Position numbers and translations under genes: made by a program. Of a stretch of DNA of 19,171 nucleotides, positions 1 to 8,393 are shown in pieces. The notes below the pieces were generated by a model, which ran no database searches, had not been told where the DNA came from, and was given only the letters and a program-made list of their open reading frames with translations. The DNA is from Burkholderiales bacterium. Lineage in GTDB: Bacteria > Pseudomonadota > Gammaproteobacteria > Burkholderiales > Burkholderiaceae_C. Every line of letters begins with the position of its first letter. Positions within the stretch are counted from its first letter, which is position 1. The stretch is from NCBI GenBank assembly GCA_005793295.1, contig SXSX01000133.1, positions 1-19,171 of the forward strand. The letters are read 5' to 3'.

Positions 1-71
1 ATGATGTGGCCGATGTGGAAGTTGCCGTTGGCGTAGGGCAGGGCGGTGGTAACGAAGAGTTGGCGAGACAT
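1..71 (-). CDS. metG: Methionyl-tRNA synthetase, N-terminal fragment (cut by window edge)
   Basis: Only the first 23 codons are present, and the gene runs off the left edge. They read from MSRQLFVTTALPYANG to FHIGHI. This includes the class I aminoacyl-tRNA synthetase HIGH signature and the LPYANG stretch typical of bacterial MetG, which charges tRNA-Met in the cytoplasm. The ATG at 69-71 is a sound start because the sequence aligns with the usual MetG N-terminus, although no Shine-Dalgarno sequence is evident upstream. The gene lies downstream of the patatin-like gene on the same strand, 113 bases away. In many betaproteobacteria metG sits beside mrp/apbC, and the patatin gene is inserted between them here. 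The identification rests on a short but diagnostic peptide. Confidence 0.85.
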   Translation of the reverse strand, partial: MSRQLFVTTALPYANGNFHIGHI

Positions 72-184
72 AGTCAGGGAAGATGCAAATGGGGGAGAAG
101 TAAGGGCTAGTGGGGACGGCGGGTCACGAAGGGTGGCACTGCGCCAAAGACTGTGATTTTAGACGGCAGCCCTGTGCTTTACCG

Positions 185-1426
185 TTACCAACCAAAGAAG
201 GTGCAAATGTCCTCGCGCTGGTCTTGGGCATCAGAAAAACCCAGGGCCATGAGTTCTTGGGTGTAAGCGCTTTCAAATAGTAAATAACTCGCCATCGCTG
301 CACCCTTGAAGTCCGCCTTGGAAGAGGAGATTCCAACGGCTCCCAGCATGGTACGAACTCCCAAGGGCAATGCCTCAATATGCTTGGACGCAATGGCATC
401 CAAGCGCTGACTTGGCGCAATCACCAAAACCGAAATGGCCCGCAAACGACTGGCACTGCGCAAAGCCTCTGGCACCAAGGCGATGGTTTGGTTAATTCTG
501 CGAACCCTTTCAATGTCAACAGCCAAGGCATCTAGAAAAATACTCGACATGGCATGGCCTGCAATTTGGGCAAGCGAGGGATACGCTCCGTCGGCTTGCG
601 ATGGGTCATCCGCTTTGGGCTCGTTCATTCGCCCAGCCCCAACCACCAAAATGCGATCCGCGCCAAGATGAATCGCAGGTGCCAGGGGCGCACTTTGTCG
701 CATGGAGCCATCACCGAAATATTCTTGGTGCGATTGAACTGCAAGCGCTTTTGCGGGAAAAATAAAGGGAATAGCCGAGGATGCAAGTAAATGTCCCAAC
801 GTAATCGGAGCGCGAAGGGCGAAGCGCTGCGAGCGCTCCCACAAAGGCAGATCGTTTAAGCCTTGAAAAAAAGTAACGTGTTGGCCTGAGGTGTAACTTG
901 ATGCCGTGATGGCGAGCGCTTTCAGGTGGCCTTGGTCAATCAAGGCTTGTAGACGCTTCAAGGGTACCAAGTCCAAAAGCAGTTGACCCAGTGGGGCATT
1001 GTTAAGCAAAGACCGCGGTTTGATACGCCACCATTTGGCAACCATCCAACCCACCGAGATCATGCTGAGCCATTGGGCTCCAGAACGCGCCATGCTCAGG
1101 CTGTCCGCCTGGTAAATGTGGTTGGCATGCATTGCAGACCACGTATTTGCAATTTTGTTGACTGCTGCATCAAAGTCATCTGCCCCACAGGCCAAAGCCG
1201 CAGCGTTGATCGCGCCTGCCGAGGTTCCCACGACAATCGGAAAGGGGTTGACTCGTAACTCAGCCTTTTGTTCCTGGTTTCGTTCTCGGCGAATCTCTGC
1301 GATGGCTTGAAGTACACCCACTTGATACGCCGCACGGGCACCACCGCCACTTAAAACAAGGGCTGTTGCAGGAGTTTCAGGCAAACGTGGCATGTCGCGC
1401 ATGGTTTCATTATCCAGAGAAACCAT
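185..1426 (-). CDS. Patatin-like phospholipase family protein (413 aa)
   Basis: This is a predicted serine lipid acyl hydrolase of the patatin family. The N-terminal region carries the oxyanion-hole glycine motif GGGAR (residues 27-31). The nucleophile elbow GTSAG follows, with catalytic Ser69, and then the DGS motif with catalytic Asp239. These complete the Ser-Asp dyad with the expected spacing. The segment ASSAIPFIFPA before the DGS motif is also typical of bacterial patatins. There is no signal peptide and no clear membrane segment, so a cytoplasmic or membrane-associated lipase is likely. The substrate cannot be read from sequence. The ATG at 1424-1426 is the longest start; internal ATGs at codons 9 and 12 are possible because Shine-Dalgarno support is weak. 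The gene is divergent from mrp with 65 bases between them. Confidence 0.88.
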   Translation of the reverse strand: MVSLDNETMRDMPRLPETPATALVLSGGGARAAYQVGVLQAIAEIRRERNQEQKAELRVNPFPIVVGTSAGAINAAALACGADDFDAAVNKIANTWSAMHANHIYQADSLSMARSGAQWLSMISVGWMVAKWWRIKPRSLLNNAPLGQLLLDLVPLKRLQALIDQGHLKALAITASSYTSGQHVTFFQGLNDLPLWERSQRFALRAPITLGHLLASSAIPFIFPAKALAVQSHQEYFGDGSMRQSAPLAPAIHLGADRILVVGAGRMNEPKADDPSQADGAYPSLAQIAGHAMSSIFLDALAVDIERVRRINQTIALVPEALRSASRLRAISVLVIAPSQRLDAIASKHIEALPLGVRTMLGAVGISSSKADFKGAAMASYLLFESAYTQELMALGFSDAQDQREDICTFFGW

Positions 1427-1491
1427 GCCTTGAGCGCGTTTTCAAAGTACCGCTAGACTCTCGGTTAGTCAAAATTTGAAGGAAACTTTTC
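1427..1491. promoter_or_regulatory. Divergent intergenic region with a weak sigma70-like promoter toward mrp
   Basis: This 65-base gap separates the divergent patatin-like and mrp genes, so it should hold promoters in both directions. Toward mrp, TTGAGC at 1430-1435 and TAGACT at 1454-1459 are 18 bases apart. Each matches four of six consensus positions. A GAAGGA Shine-Dalgarno at 1478-1483 supports the GTG start at 1492. No convincing promoter toward the patatin gene was seen. Confidence 0.3.
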
Positions 1492-2583
1492 GTGGCAGCC
1501 TCTGAACAAAGCATTCTTGACGCACTCAAACACGTCATTGACCCCCATACCGGCAAAGATTTTGTCAGCGGTAAGTGCATCAAAAACCTCAAGATGGATG
1601 GTGACACAGTGCACTTTAATTTGGAGATGGCATACCCCGCGCAAAGCCTGCTTCAAGGGTACTGCGAAGCTTTGGCCGCAGCAGCCCAAGCCATTGAGGG
1701 CGTGGTCCATGTTGAAATTCAGCCAAGCTTGAATATCAGTGCCCACGCGGTTCAAAGAGGGGTTCAACTCCTGCCTGGTGTCAAAAATATTGTGGCAGTT
1801 GCATCAGGCAAGGGTGGCGTAGGAAAAAGTACGACCGCAGCCAATCTGGCATTGGCATTGGCCGCCGAAGGGGCAAGCGTGGGTTTGCTCGATGCCGATA
1901 TTTACGGGCCGAGCATGCCCATGATGATGGGTATTGAAGGCAAGCCTGCTTCTGAAGACGGTAAGACCATGGAACCCATGGTCAATTACGGCGTGCAGGT
2001 GATGTCGATTGGGTTTTTAGTCGCCCAAGACGAAGCCATGATTTGGCGTGGCCCGATGGCAACCCAGGCGCTGGAGCAGTTGCTGCGCCAAACCCATTGG
2101 AAAGATCTCGATTACTTAATAGTCGACATGCCCCCGGGAACCGGTGATATTCAGCTCACGCTGAGCCAGCGTGTTCCTATGACGGGTGCGGTCGTTGTCA
2201 CTACACCCCAAGACATCGCGCTTTTGGATGCCAAAAAAGGCATCAAGATGTTTGAAAAAGTAGGCGTTCCTATTTTAGGTATCGTTGAAAACATGGCGGT
2301 ACACGTCTGCAACAACTGCGGTCATATCGAGCATATTTTTGGTGCCGATGGTGGTAAAAAAATGGCTGCAGATTACGGTATGGATTATTTAGGCGCCTTG
2401 CCATTGGCTATGTCGATCCGCGAGCAAGCCGACAGCGGCCGTCCTACGGTGGTCGCGGAGCCTGACGGCGAAGTGGCTGGCTTATACAAAGCTTTGGCGC
2501 GTAAAGTTGCCGTGGCGATTGCAGCAAAAAACAAAGATTTTTCTTCCAAATTCCCAAGTATTACGATCAGCAAAGCAACTTAA
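1492..2583 (+). CDS. mrp: Mrp/ApbC family iron-sulfur cluster carrier ATPase (363 aa)
   Basis: This cytoplasmic P-loop NTPase binds and delivers Fe-S clusters to apoproteins. An N-terminal MIP18/DUF59-type domain occupies about residues 1-85. The ParA/MinD-like ATPase domain follows, with the deviant Walker A motif GKGGVGKST (106-114), the LLDADIYGPS switch region (132-141) and the DMPPGTGD motif (212-219). The cluster-binding CxxC is Cys273 and Cys276, in HVCNNCGH. The length matches Mrp proteins that carry the N-terminal domain. The start is GTG, chosen for the GAAGGA Shine-Dalgarno eight bases upstream and the natural MIP18 N-terminus. The Fe-S-rich dehydrogenases downstream are possible clients, but Mrp is a general housekeeping factor and its position next to metG is common in this group. 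Confidence 0.95.
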   Translation: MAASEQSILDALKHVIDPHTGKDFVSGKCIKNLKMDGDTVHFNLEMAYPAQSLLQGYCEALAAAAQAIEGVVHVEIQPSLNISAHAVQRGVQLLPGVKNIVAVASGKGGVGKSTTAANLALALAAEGASVGLLDADIYGPSMPMMMGIEGKPASEDGKTMEPMVNYGVQVMSIGFLVAQDEAMIWRGPMATQALEQLLRQTHWKDLDYLIVDMPPGTGDIQLTLSQRVPMTGAVVVTTPQDIALLDAKKGIKMFEKVGVPILGIVENMAVHVCNNCGHIEHIFGADGGKKMAADYGMDYLGALPLAMSIREQADSGRPTVVAEPDGEVAGLYKALARKVAVAIAAKNKDFSSKFPSITISKAT

Positions 2584-2853
2584 TTAATTTCAGTGTGTTG
2601 CGATTATCGGTTTAGTATCTCCCGGTTTGCAAAAACCCTTCTGCATCTAAAATGATCCACAGGATGAATTAAAAGTTCGTATTCCCTGAATGCGTTCATA
2701 TAAAATTTTGCGTGGGCTGCAGCGGGCTTACCTTTAGTTTTTGGGCTCGCACTAAATTCTACAAAATGTGTTCGATCTTCCGCCTGATTTTTATTTTGTT
2801 TGAAAAAAGCTCTGCAACTTACAGTGGTTTCAAGGCTTTTTGTTTAATTGACT
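2584..2853 (+). promoter_or_regulatory. Leader and probable promoter region of the formate dehydrogenase operon
   Basis: This AT-rich stretch between mrp and fdhB has no credible gene; a small plus-strand frame at 2712-2903 runs into fdhB in another frame and has no recognisable content. It must hold the fdh promoter. The best -10 candidate is TATAAA at 2699-2704, but the matching -35 position (TTCGTA, 2676-2681) is poor. An imperfect palindrome, TGAATGCGTTCA (2687-2698, ten of twelve symmetric), lies directly against that -10, where a regulator could bind. No sigma54 -24/-12 element and no convincing terminator for mrp were found. Confidence 0.3.
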
Positions 2854-4647
2854 ATGCATTTACCAACCTCTGTAGACAGTGTTTCTTTAGGCTCCGTGGA
2901 TGACATGCGCAAGCGCATCCGCAGTAAAAGCAAGCTCAAGGGTCGACAGGTCGACGATATTTCAATCTCCGAAGTTCGGTCCTTGATTGGTGTGGGGCCA
3001 CACCGCCGTGACCTACTCATTGAGTTACTGCATGTCCTCAATGACGCTTTCAGATGCTTGCATGATCGACATCTAGTGGCTTTGGCTAAGGAGATGAAAA
3101 TTCCGATGGCCGAGGTGTACGAGGTAGCCACTTTCTACCACCACTTTGAAGTGGTGAGAGGTGAGGGTCAGGCTCCTGGAATCACGGTTCGCGTATGCGA
3201 CGGTTTGAGTTGTGAATTAGCCGGAGCGCAAGATTTATTGGCCCGTCTGCCAAAAATTTTAGGCCACGATGAGGTTCGCGTGATTCCGGCACCGTGCCTT
3301 GGTCGCTGCGAGCAAGCCCCAGTGGCCGTGGTTCATCAAAACCCGATTCCGTTTGCTTCAACTGAAGCCATAGCGTCTGCTGTGAAAGCTGCAGCGGTGT
3401 CTCACCCCGCAGGGACTCAGGCAAAAGTATTTGACGCCGCATCTTTGGCTGAAAAATCGATTTCTCCCGTCACGAAGGACGTGAAAGTATCTCCGGATTA
3501 CGTAGGGTTAGAGGCCTACCTTGCGCAAGGCGGCTACGCATTAGCGGCAGCGCTTTCTAATGGCCAGCAAGACGGCGAAGCCGTGGTCAAAGCGATGGAA
3601 GACTCCGGTCTTCGCGGCTTGGGTGGTGCGGGTTTCCCGGCTGGGCGGAAATGGCGCATTGTTCGGGACCAAGTGGCGCCAAAGTTAATGGCGGTCAATA
3701 TTGACGAAGGCGAACCCGGAACCTTCAAAGACCGCACATATTTAGAGCGCGACCCCCACCGATTTTTAGAAGGTCTCTTAGTGGCTGCCAAGGTCGTTGG
3801 GATTGACGCTTGCTATATTTATCTGCGCGACGAATACCACGGTTGCCGTGCTATTTTGGAAGCCGAGTTGGCTAAGCTACAAGCCAATTCGCCGTGTCCG
3901 CTTCCCACAATAGAACTACGCCGTGGCGCTGGTGCCTATATCTGTGGCGAAGAGTCGGCGATGATTGAAAGTATTGAAGGTAAGCGGGGCGAACCCCGTA
4001 TGCGCCCTCCCTATATTGCCCAGGTAGGCTTGTTTGGCCGCCCCACGCTTGAACATAATTTTGAAACCTTGTACTGGGTGCGTGACATTGTTCAAAAAGG
4101 CCCGCAGTGGTTTAGCAGTTTTGGCCGCAATGGGCGCAAAGGACTGCGCAGCTTTAGTGTGAGTGGGCGGGTAAAAAACCCTGGCGTAAAGCTTGCCCCC
4201 GCAGGGATTAACTTGCAAGAACTGGTGGATGAATACTGTGGCGGCATGGCCGAGGGCCACACGCTCTATGCCTACTTGCCTGGAGGTGCATCGGGTGGAA
4301 TTTTGCCGGCGAGTATGGCCAACATCCCCTTAGACTTTGATACGCTGCAGCCCCATGGCTGTTTTATTGGATCTGCCGCAGTGATCGTTCTCAGTCAAAA
4401 AGACACTGCCCGGGATGCAGCGCTCAACATGATGCGTTTCTTTGCCCACGAAAGCTGCGGTCAATGTACGCCATGCCGTGTGGGAACAGCCAAGGCCGCT
4501 ACCTTGATGCAGGCCAAAACATGGGACAACGAAACCTTGGAAGACCTCAACGTGGTCATGACCGATGCGTCCATTTGCGGCCTAGGCCAAGCAGCGCCCA
4601 ACCCAGTTCGTTGTGTTCAAAAATACTTTCCACAGGAGGTCATGTAA
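2854..4647 (+). CDS. fdhB: NAD-dependent formate dehydrogenase, fused NuoE/NuoF-type flavoprotein subunit (597 aa)
   Basis: This is the electron-output (diaphorase) subunit of a cytoplasmic formate dehydrogenase, which passes electrons from FdhA to NAD+. The N-terminal part is NuoE-like: a thioredoxin-fold [2Fe-2S] domain with Cys115, Cys120, Cys148 and Cys152 (CDGLSC and CLGRC). After a linker, the NuoF-like part has the FMN-binding loop GLRGLGGAGFPAGRKW (252-267), the NIDEGEPGTFKDR motif (282-294), and a C-terminal [4Fe-4S] site with Cys535, Cys538, Cys541 and Cys575 (SCGQCTPCR and ICGLG). Fds-type enzymes encode these halves as separate FdsG and FdsB; here they are one gene, as in M. extorquens FDH1 beta. 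The start is uncertain: ATG at 2854 is preferred, with an in-frame TTG at 2848. Neither has a strong Shine-Dalgarno. Confidence 0.92.
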   Translation: MHLPTSVDSVSLGSVDDMRKRIRSKSKLKGRQVDDISISEVRSLIGVGPHRRDLLIELLHVLNDAFRCLHDRHLVALAKEMKIPMAEVYEVATFYHHFEVVRGEGQAPGITVRVCDGLSCELAGAQDLLARLPKILGHDEVRVIPAPCLGRCEQAPVAVVHQNPIPFASTEAIASAVKAAAVSHPAGTQAKVFDAASLAEKSISPVTKDVKVSPDYVGLEAYLAQGGYALAAALSNGQQDGEAVVKAMEDSGLRGLGGAGFPAGRKWRIVRDQVAPKLMAVNIDEGEPGTFKDRTYLERDPHRFLEGLLVAAKVVGIDACYIYLRDEYHGCRAILEAELAKLQANSPCPLPTIELRRGAGAYICGEESAMIESIEGKRGEPRMRPPYIAQVGLFGRPTLEHNFETLYWVRDIVQKGPQWFSSFGRNGRKGLRSFSVSGRVKNPGVKLAPAGINLQELVDEYCGGMAEGHTLYAYLPGGASGGILPASMANIPLDFDTLQPHGCFIGSAAVIVLSQKDTARDAALNMMRFFAHESCGQCTPCRVGTAKAATLMQAKTWDNETLEDLNVVMTDASICGLGQAAPNPVRCVQKYFPQEVM

Positions 4648-7509
4648 ATGAACGCCCCTGCCAAGCTCTCAGAAATCACTGTCAAAACCATCGAATTCAA
4701 ACTCGACCAGCAAACGGTTCACGCCTTTGAGGGCGAGTCAATCCTAAAGGCTGCTAAGCGCCACGGAATTGATATCCCCCACCTTTGCTACAAAGATGGA
4801 ATGCGTGCCGATGGCAATTGTCGTGCCTGCGTTGTCGAGGTCAAAGGCGAGCGCACGCTGGCCCCCAGCTGCTGCCGCAACGCAACCGAAGGCATGGAAG
4901 TTCAGTCGCAAAGTGAGCGTGCAGTCAAAAGCCAAAAAATGGTTCTTGAAATGCTTCTCTCTGACATGCCCGATACTGGCTACAAGTGGGACGAGACCAA
5001 CGAAAAATTGCAGCACGGCGAACTCAGCGTCTGGGCTGATCGCATGGATGTCACCGTTCGCCCAGAGTTAAAAGCGCTGCGCCGCGAACAACCCAACGCC
5101 GATATTTCCCACCCGGCAATGGCGGTTAATTTGGACGCCTGTATTCAATGCAACCGTTGTGTTCGTGCGTGCCGTGAAGAGCAGGTTAATGACGTGATTG
5201 GCTATGCGCTGCGTGGCTCACACAGCGAAATTGTGTTTGACTTGCATGACCCGATGGGGGAGAGCACCTGCGTGGCTTGCGGCGAATGTGTGCAAGCCTG
5301 TCCCACCGGCGCGTTGATGCCTAAAACCCAAATTGGCAGCCAAATCGTTGATAAAAAAGTAGATTCCGTTTGTCCGTTTTGCGGCGTCGGTTGTTTGCTG
5401 ACCTACAACGTGAAAGACAACAAAATTGTGAGTGTGGATGGCCGTGACGGCCCTGCCAACCACAACCGTTTGTGTGTCAAAGGCCGCTTTGGTTTTGACT
5501 ACGCCCACAGCGGGCAGCGTCTTACGGTTCCGTTGATTCGCAAAACCGGCGTTTCCAAAGACCCAGAAATGCTGAACCGCTTAAACCGCGATACCGCAGA
5601 CTGGTCAGAAGTTTTTCGTGAAGCGACGTGGGAAGAGGCGATGGGGCTTGCAGCGGGTAATCTCACTCAACTGCGCGACACGTTTGGGCCTAAGTCTTTG
5701 GCCGGTTTTGGCTCAGCCAAAGGCAGCAACGAAGAAGCCTATTTATTCCAAAAATTGGTACGAACTGGATTCGGCTCTAACAACGTGGACCATTGCACCC
5801 GGTTGTGTCACGCCTCTAGCGTAGCGGCCTTGCTTGAAGGCGTGGGCTCGGGCGCGGTGAGTAACCAAGTCAACGACGTCGAGCATTCCGATCTTATCTT
5901 TGTGATCGGCTCCAACCCGACGTCTAACCACCCCGTAGCCGCCACTTGGATGAAGAATGCCGCCAAGAAAGGCGCCAAAATCATTTTGGCGGATCCGCGC
6001 ATTACCGACTTGGGTAAACACGCCTGGAGAACCTTGCAGTTCAAGGCCGATACCGATGTCGCCATGCTCAATGCGCTCATCCATGTGGTGATTGAAGAAG
6101 GACTGGCAGACCAAGACTTTATTGCCAAACGCGCAAGCAACTACGAGGCCCTCAAAGAAAACGTCAAGGGCTACAGCCCCGAAGCGATGGAGCCCATTTG
6201 TGGCATCCCAGCGCAAACTTTGCGCGAAGTGGCCCGTGCGTTTGCCAAAGCCAAAGGCGCAATGATTCTGTGGGGAATGGGCGTGAGCCAACACGTTCAC
6301 GGAACCGACAACGCCCGTTGTTTGATTGCCTTGGTCACAGTCACCGGGCAGATCGGCAAACCGGGCTCGGGCCTACATCCTTTGCGCGGCCAAAACAACG
6401 TCCAAGGTGCCAGCGACGCGGGTCTGATACCGATGATGTTCCCCAACTACCAGCGCGTGACCAACAAGGCTGCCCACGCGTGGTTTGAAGATTTTTGGGG
6501 TACCAAGCTTGATGATCAACCCGGCTATACCGTGGTGGAAATCATGCACAAAGCATTGGCACCTGACAGTGATCCGCACAAGATTCGCGGCATGTATATC
6601 ATGGGCGAAAACCCCGCGATGAGTGATCCCGACTTGAACCATGCCCGCCACGCCTTGGCAAGTTTGGAGCATTTGGTGGTCCAAGATATTTTTATGACAG
6701 AAACCGCATGGTTGGCTGATGTTGTATTACCTGCAACCGCTTGGCCAGAGAAAAATGGCACGGTCAGTAACACCGACCGCATGGTGCAACTGGGTAAGCA
6801 AGCCATCAATCCGCCCGGCCAAGCCCGCCCTGATTTATGGATCATTCAAGACATCGCCAAACGCATGGGCCTGAGTTGGAATTACCATGGTGAATTTGAT
6901 GGTGTGGCACAGGTCTACGACGAAATGCGCCGGGCGATGCATACGGCGATTTCAGGAATTACCTGGGAGCGCTTACAGCGGGAATCAAGTGTCACTTACC
7001 CCTGTTTGACGGAAGATGATCCTGGCGCTCCCACTGTGTTCTTGCAGAAGTTTGCAACTGATGATGGGCTGGTTCACTTGGTTCCGGCGGACATTATTCC
7101 TGCCAATGAAAGACCGGACAATGAGTTCCCGTTTGTATTGATTACAGGTCGGCAACTCGAGCACTGGCATACCGGCAGCATGACACGACGCGCAAGCGTA
7201 CTTGATGCGATTGAGCCCATGGCTACAGCATCTATGTGTGGCGAAGATTTGGCCAAAATGGGACTGGACACAGGCGATGTCATCACAGTCCAGTCCCGCC
7301 GAGGCAAGGTGGCGATTCATGTGCGCCGGGACGATGGAACGCCTCGCGGAGCAGTTTTCATTCCGTTTGCTTACTATGAAGCTGCGGCCAACCTGATGAC
7401 CAACGCGGCGCTTGATCCGTTTGGAAAAATTCCCGAGTTCAAATACTGCGCGGTCGCTGTTGAAAAAGGCGGAACCCCTGCAAGTGTGCCTGGTTACGGA
7501 CCTCAGTGA
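4648..7509 (+). CDS. fdhA: Formate dehydrogenase catalytic subunit, Mo/W-bis-MGD, NuoG-like N-terminus (953 aa)
   Basis: It catalyses formate + NAD+ to CO2 + NADH together with FdhB. Domains in order: an N-terminal [2Fe-2S] plant-type ferredoxin (Cys47, Cys58, Cys61, Cys75); a NuoG-like His/Cys region; two [4Fe-4S] clusters (Cys165/168/171/175 and Cys208/211/214/218); the [4Fe-4S] site opening the molybdopterin domain (Cys242, Cys245, Cys249, Cys276); then the bis-MGD oxidoreductase body and C-terminal dinucleotide-binding domain. In DHCTRLCHAS the metal ligand and neighbour should be Cys387-His388, so this is a cysteine rather than a selenocysteine enzyme. The GLHPLRGQNNVQGASD stretch (575-590) is characteristic of the family. 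There is no Tat signal, which fits a cytoplasmic soluble enzyme. It starts directly after fdhB stops, behind a strong AGGAGGT (4634-4640). Whether the metal is Mo or W cannot be read from sequence. Confidence 0.95.
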   Translation: MNAPAKLSEITVKTIEFKLDQQTVHAFEGESILKAAKRHGIDIPHLCYKDGMRADGNCRACVVEVKGERTLAPSCCRNATEGMEVQSQSERAVKSQKMVLEMLLSDMPDTGYKWDETNEKLQHGELSVWADRMDVTVRPELKALRREQPNADISHPAMAVNLDACIQCNRCVRACREEQVNDVIGYALRGSHSEIVFDLHDPMGESTCVACGECVQACPTGALMPKTQIGSQIVDKKVDSVCPFCGVGCLLTYNVKDNKIVSVDGRDGPANHNRLCVKGRFGFDYAHSGQRLTVPLIRKTGVSKDPEMLNRLNRDTADWSEVFREATWEEAMGLAAGNLTQLRDTFGPKSLAGFGSAKGSNEEAYLFQKLVRTGFGSNNVDHCTRLCHASSVAALLEGVGSGAVSNQVNDVEHSDLIFVIGSNPTSNHPVAATWMKNAAKKGAKIILADPRITDLGKHAWRTLQFKADTDVAMLNALIHVVIEEGLADQDFIAKRASNYEALKENVKGYSPEAMEPICGIPAQTLREVARAFAKAKGAMILWGMGVSQHVHGTDNARCLIALVTVTGQIGKPGSGLHPLRGQNNVQGASDAGLIPMMFPNYQRVTNKAAHAWFEDFWGTKLDDQPGYTVVEIMHKALAPDSDPHKIRGMYIMGENPAMSDPDLNHARHALASLEHLVVQDIFMTETAWLADVVLPATAWPEKNGTVSNTDRMVQLGKQAINPPGQARPDLWIIQDIAKRMGLSWNYHGEFDGVAQVYDEMRRAMHTAISGITWERLQRESSVTYPCLTEDDPGAPTVFLQKFATDDGLVHLVPADIIPANERPDNEFPFVLITGRQLEHWHTGSMTRRASVLDAIEPMATASMCGEDLAKMGLDTGDVITVQSRRGKVAIHVRRDDGTPRGAVFIPFAYYEAAANLMTNAALDPFGKIPEFKYCAVAVEKGGTPASVPGYGPQ

Positions 7510-8363
7510 TAAGCAAAAACCCATTTCCCCGTTTAACCCAATCGCTTGCGCCTTTGACGCACTCGATTGCGGTCGTCAATGAATTTGGCGAGAATCAATC
7601 TCTGGAGATTCCCTCGGAGCGGGCGTTGACCGTTTATGTAGATAAACGTGAGTTGGTCACGCTGATGACCTTGGGCGCTCAGCCTGAATGGCTGGTTTTG
7701 GGCTACTTGTTAAACCAGCGCTTGATCCAAAACGTGCGCGATATTGAGTCTATCACCGTGGACTGGGAAGTAGGCGCAGCTGCCGTCAAAACCTATGCGG
7801 GTATTGCCAATTTAAAGGAAAAAACTGAACGCCGTGTGGTGACCAGCGGTTGCGGACAAGGCAGCGTGTTTGGCGATTTAATGGCAGATGTGGACACCAT
7901 TGTTTTGCCCATCTCCCATATCACGCAGGCCCAAATTTATGGCATTGTGAACACTATTCGATTGCACGAGAGCATCTACAAAGCGGCAGGTTCTGTGCAT
8001 GGTTGTGCCTTGTTTGAAGGCGAGTCCATGTTGATGTTTGTGGAAGATGTGGGCCGGCACAACGCGATTGATGCCATTGCGGGTTGGATGTCCTTGCAAG
8101 GCGAGGTGGGGCTCAAGGCTAGTGACAAGGTGTTCTACACCACAGGCCGGTTAACCAGTGAAATGGTGATCAAGGGCGCTCAGATGGGTGTTCCGATCGT
8201 GATTTCTCGCAGCGGAATCACCCAAATGGGCCAAGCCGTTGCCCAGCAACTCGGCGTATGTACCATCGGCCGCGCAATCAACAAGCGCTTTCTCTGTTTC
8301 AGCGCCCCTCATCGATTGGTTTTACAGCCTGAATTGGCTGGCGCACGACTCCGCGTGGCCTAA
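7506..8363 (+). CDS. fdhD: Formate dehydrogenase accessory sulfurtransferase FdhD (285 aa)
   Basis: FdhD carries sulfur from a cysteine desulfurase to the bis-MGD cofactor before it enters formate dehydrogenase, and is needed for active enzyme. Family motifs seen are VTSGCGQGS (112-120), AGSVHGCALF (161-170), DVGRHNAIDA (181-190) and YTTGRLTSEM (211-220). The sulfur-carrying loop is unusual compared with E. coli FdhD, whose CxxC has two cysteines: here only Cys116 remains and the second position is Gly. The start is GTG, whose first bases overlap the fdhA stop codon (GTGA), so translation is probably coupled. This gene closes the fdhBA-fdhD operon and is followed by a convergent gene 30 bases away. 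It matches the role of FdsC in Fds-type operons. Confidence 0.93.
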   Translation: MISKNPFPRLTQSLAPLTHSIAVVNEFGENQSLEIPSERALTVYVDKRELVTLMTLGAQPEWLVLGYLLNQRLIQNVRDIESITVDWEVGAAAVKTYAGIANLKEKTERRVVTSGCGQGSVFGDLMADVDTIVLPISHITQAQIYGIVNTIRLHESIYKAAGSVHGCALFEGESMLMFVEDVGRHNAIDAIAGWMSLQGEVGLKASDKVFYTTGRLTSEMVIKGAQMGVPIVISRSGITQMGQAVAQQLGVCTIGRAINKRFLCFSAPHRLVLQPELAGARLRVA

Positions 8364-8393
8364 CCAAAACAGTTCGCTAGCCATCTAGGCACT

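Noticed and set aside
156..161. TAAAAT (minus strand) as a -10 box for metG
   Set aside because: The hexamer is good, but no -35-like sequence lies at the proper distance, and that position falls in the end of the patatin gene.
2584..2853. A sigma54 promoter for the formate dehydrogenase operon
   Set aside because: No TGGCAC-N5-TTGCA-like element with the required GG and GC spacing was found.
2712..2903. A 63-codon plus-strand frame upstream of and overlapping fdhB
   Set aside because: No Shine-Dalgarno or recognisable domain, and it overlaps the fdhB N-terminus in another frame; the AT-rich leader explains its hydrophobic composition.
5743..6300. A long minus-strand open frame (185 codons) inside fdhA
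   Set aside because: It lies opposite a fully recognised catalytic domain and encodes no recognisable motif; long antisense frames are common opposite high-codon-bias genes.
8354..8391. Possible terminator between fdhD and the convergent ZIP-like gene
   Set aside because: The arms GTGGCCTA and TAGGCAC pair only with a bulge, the loop is over 20 bases and no T run follows.
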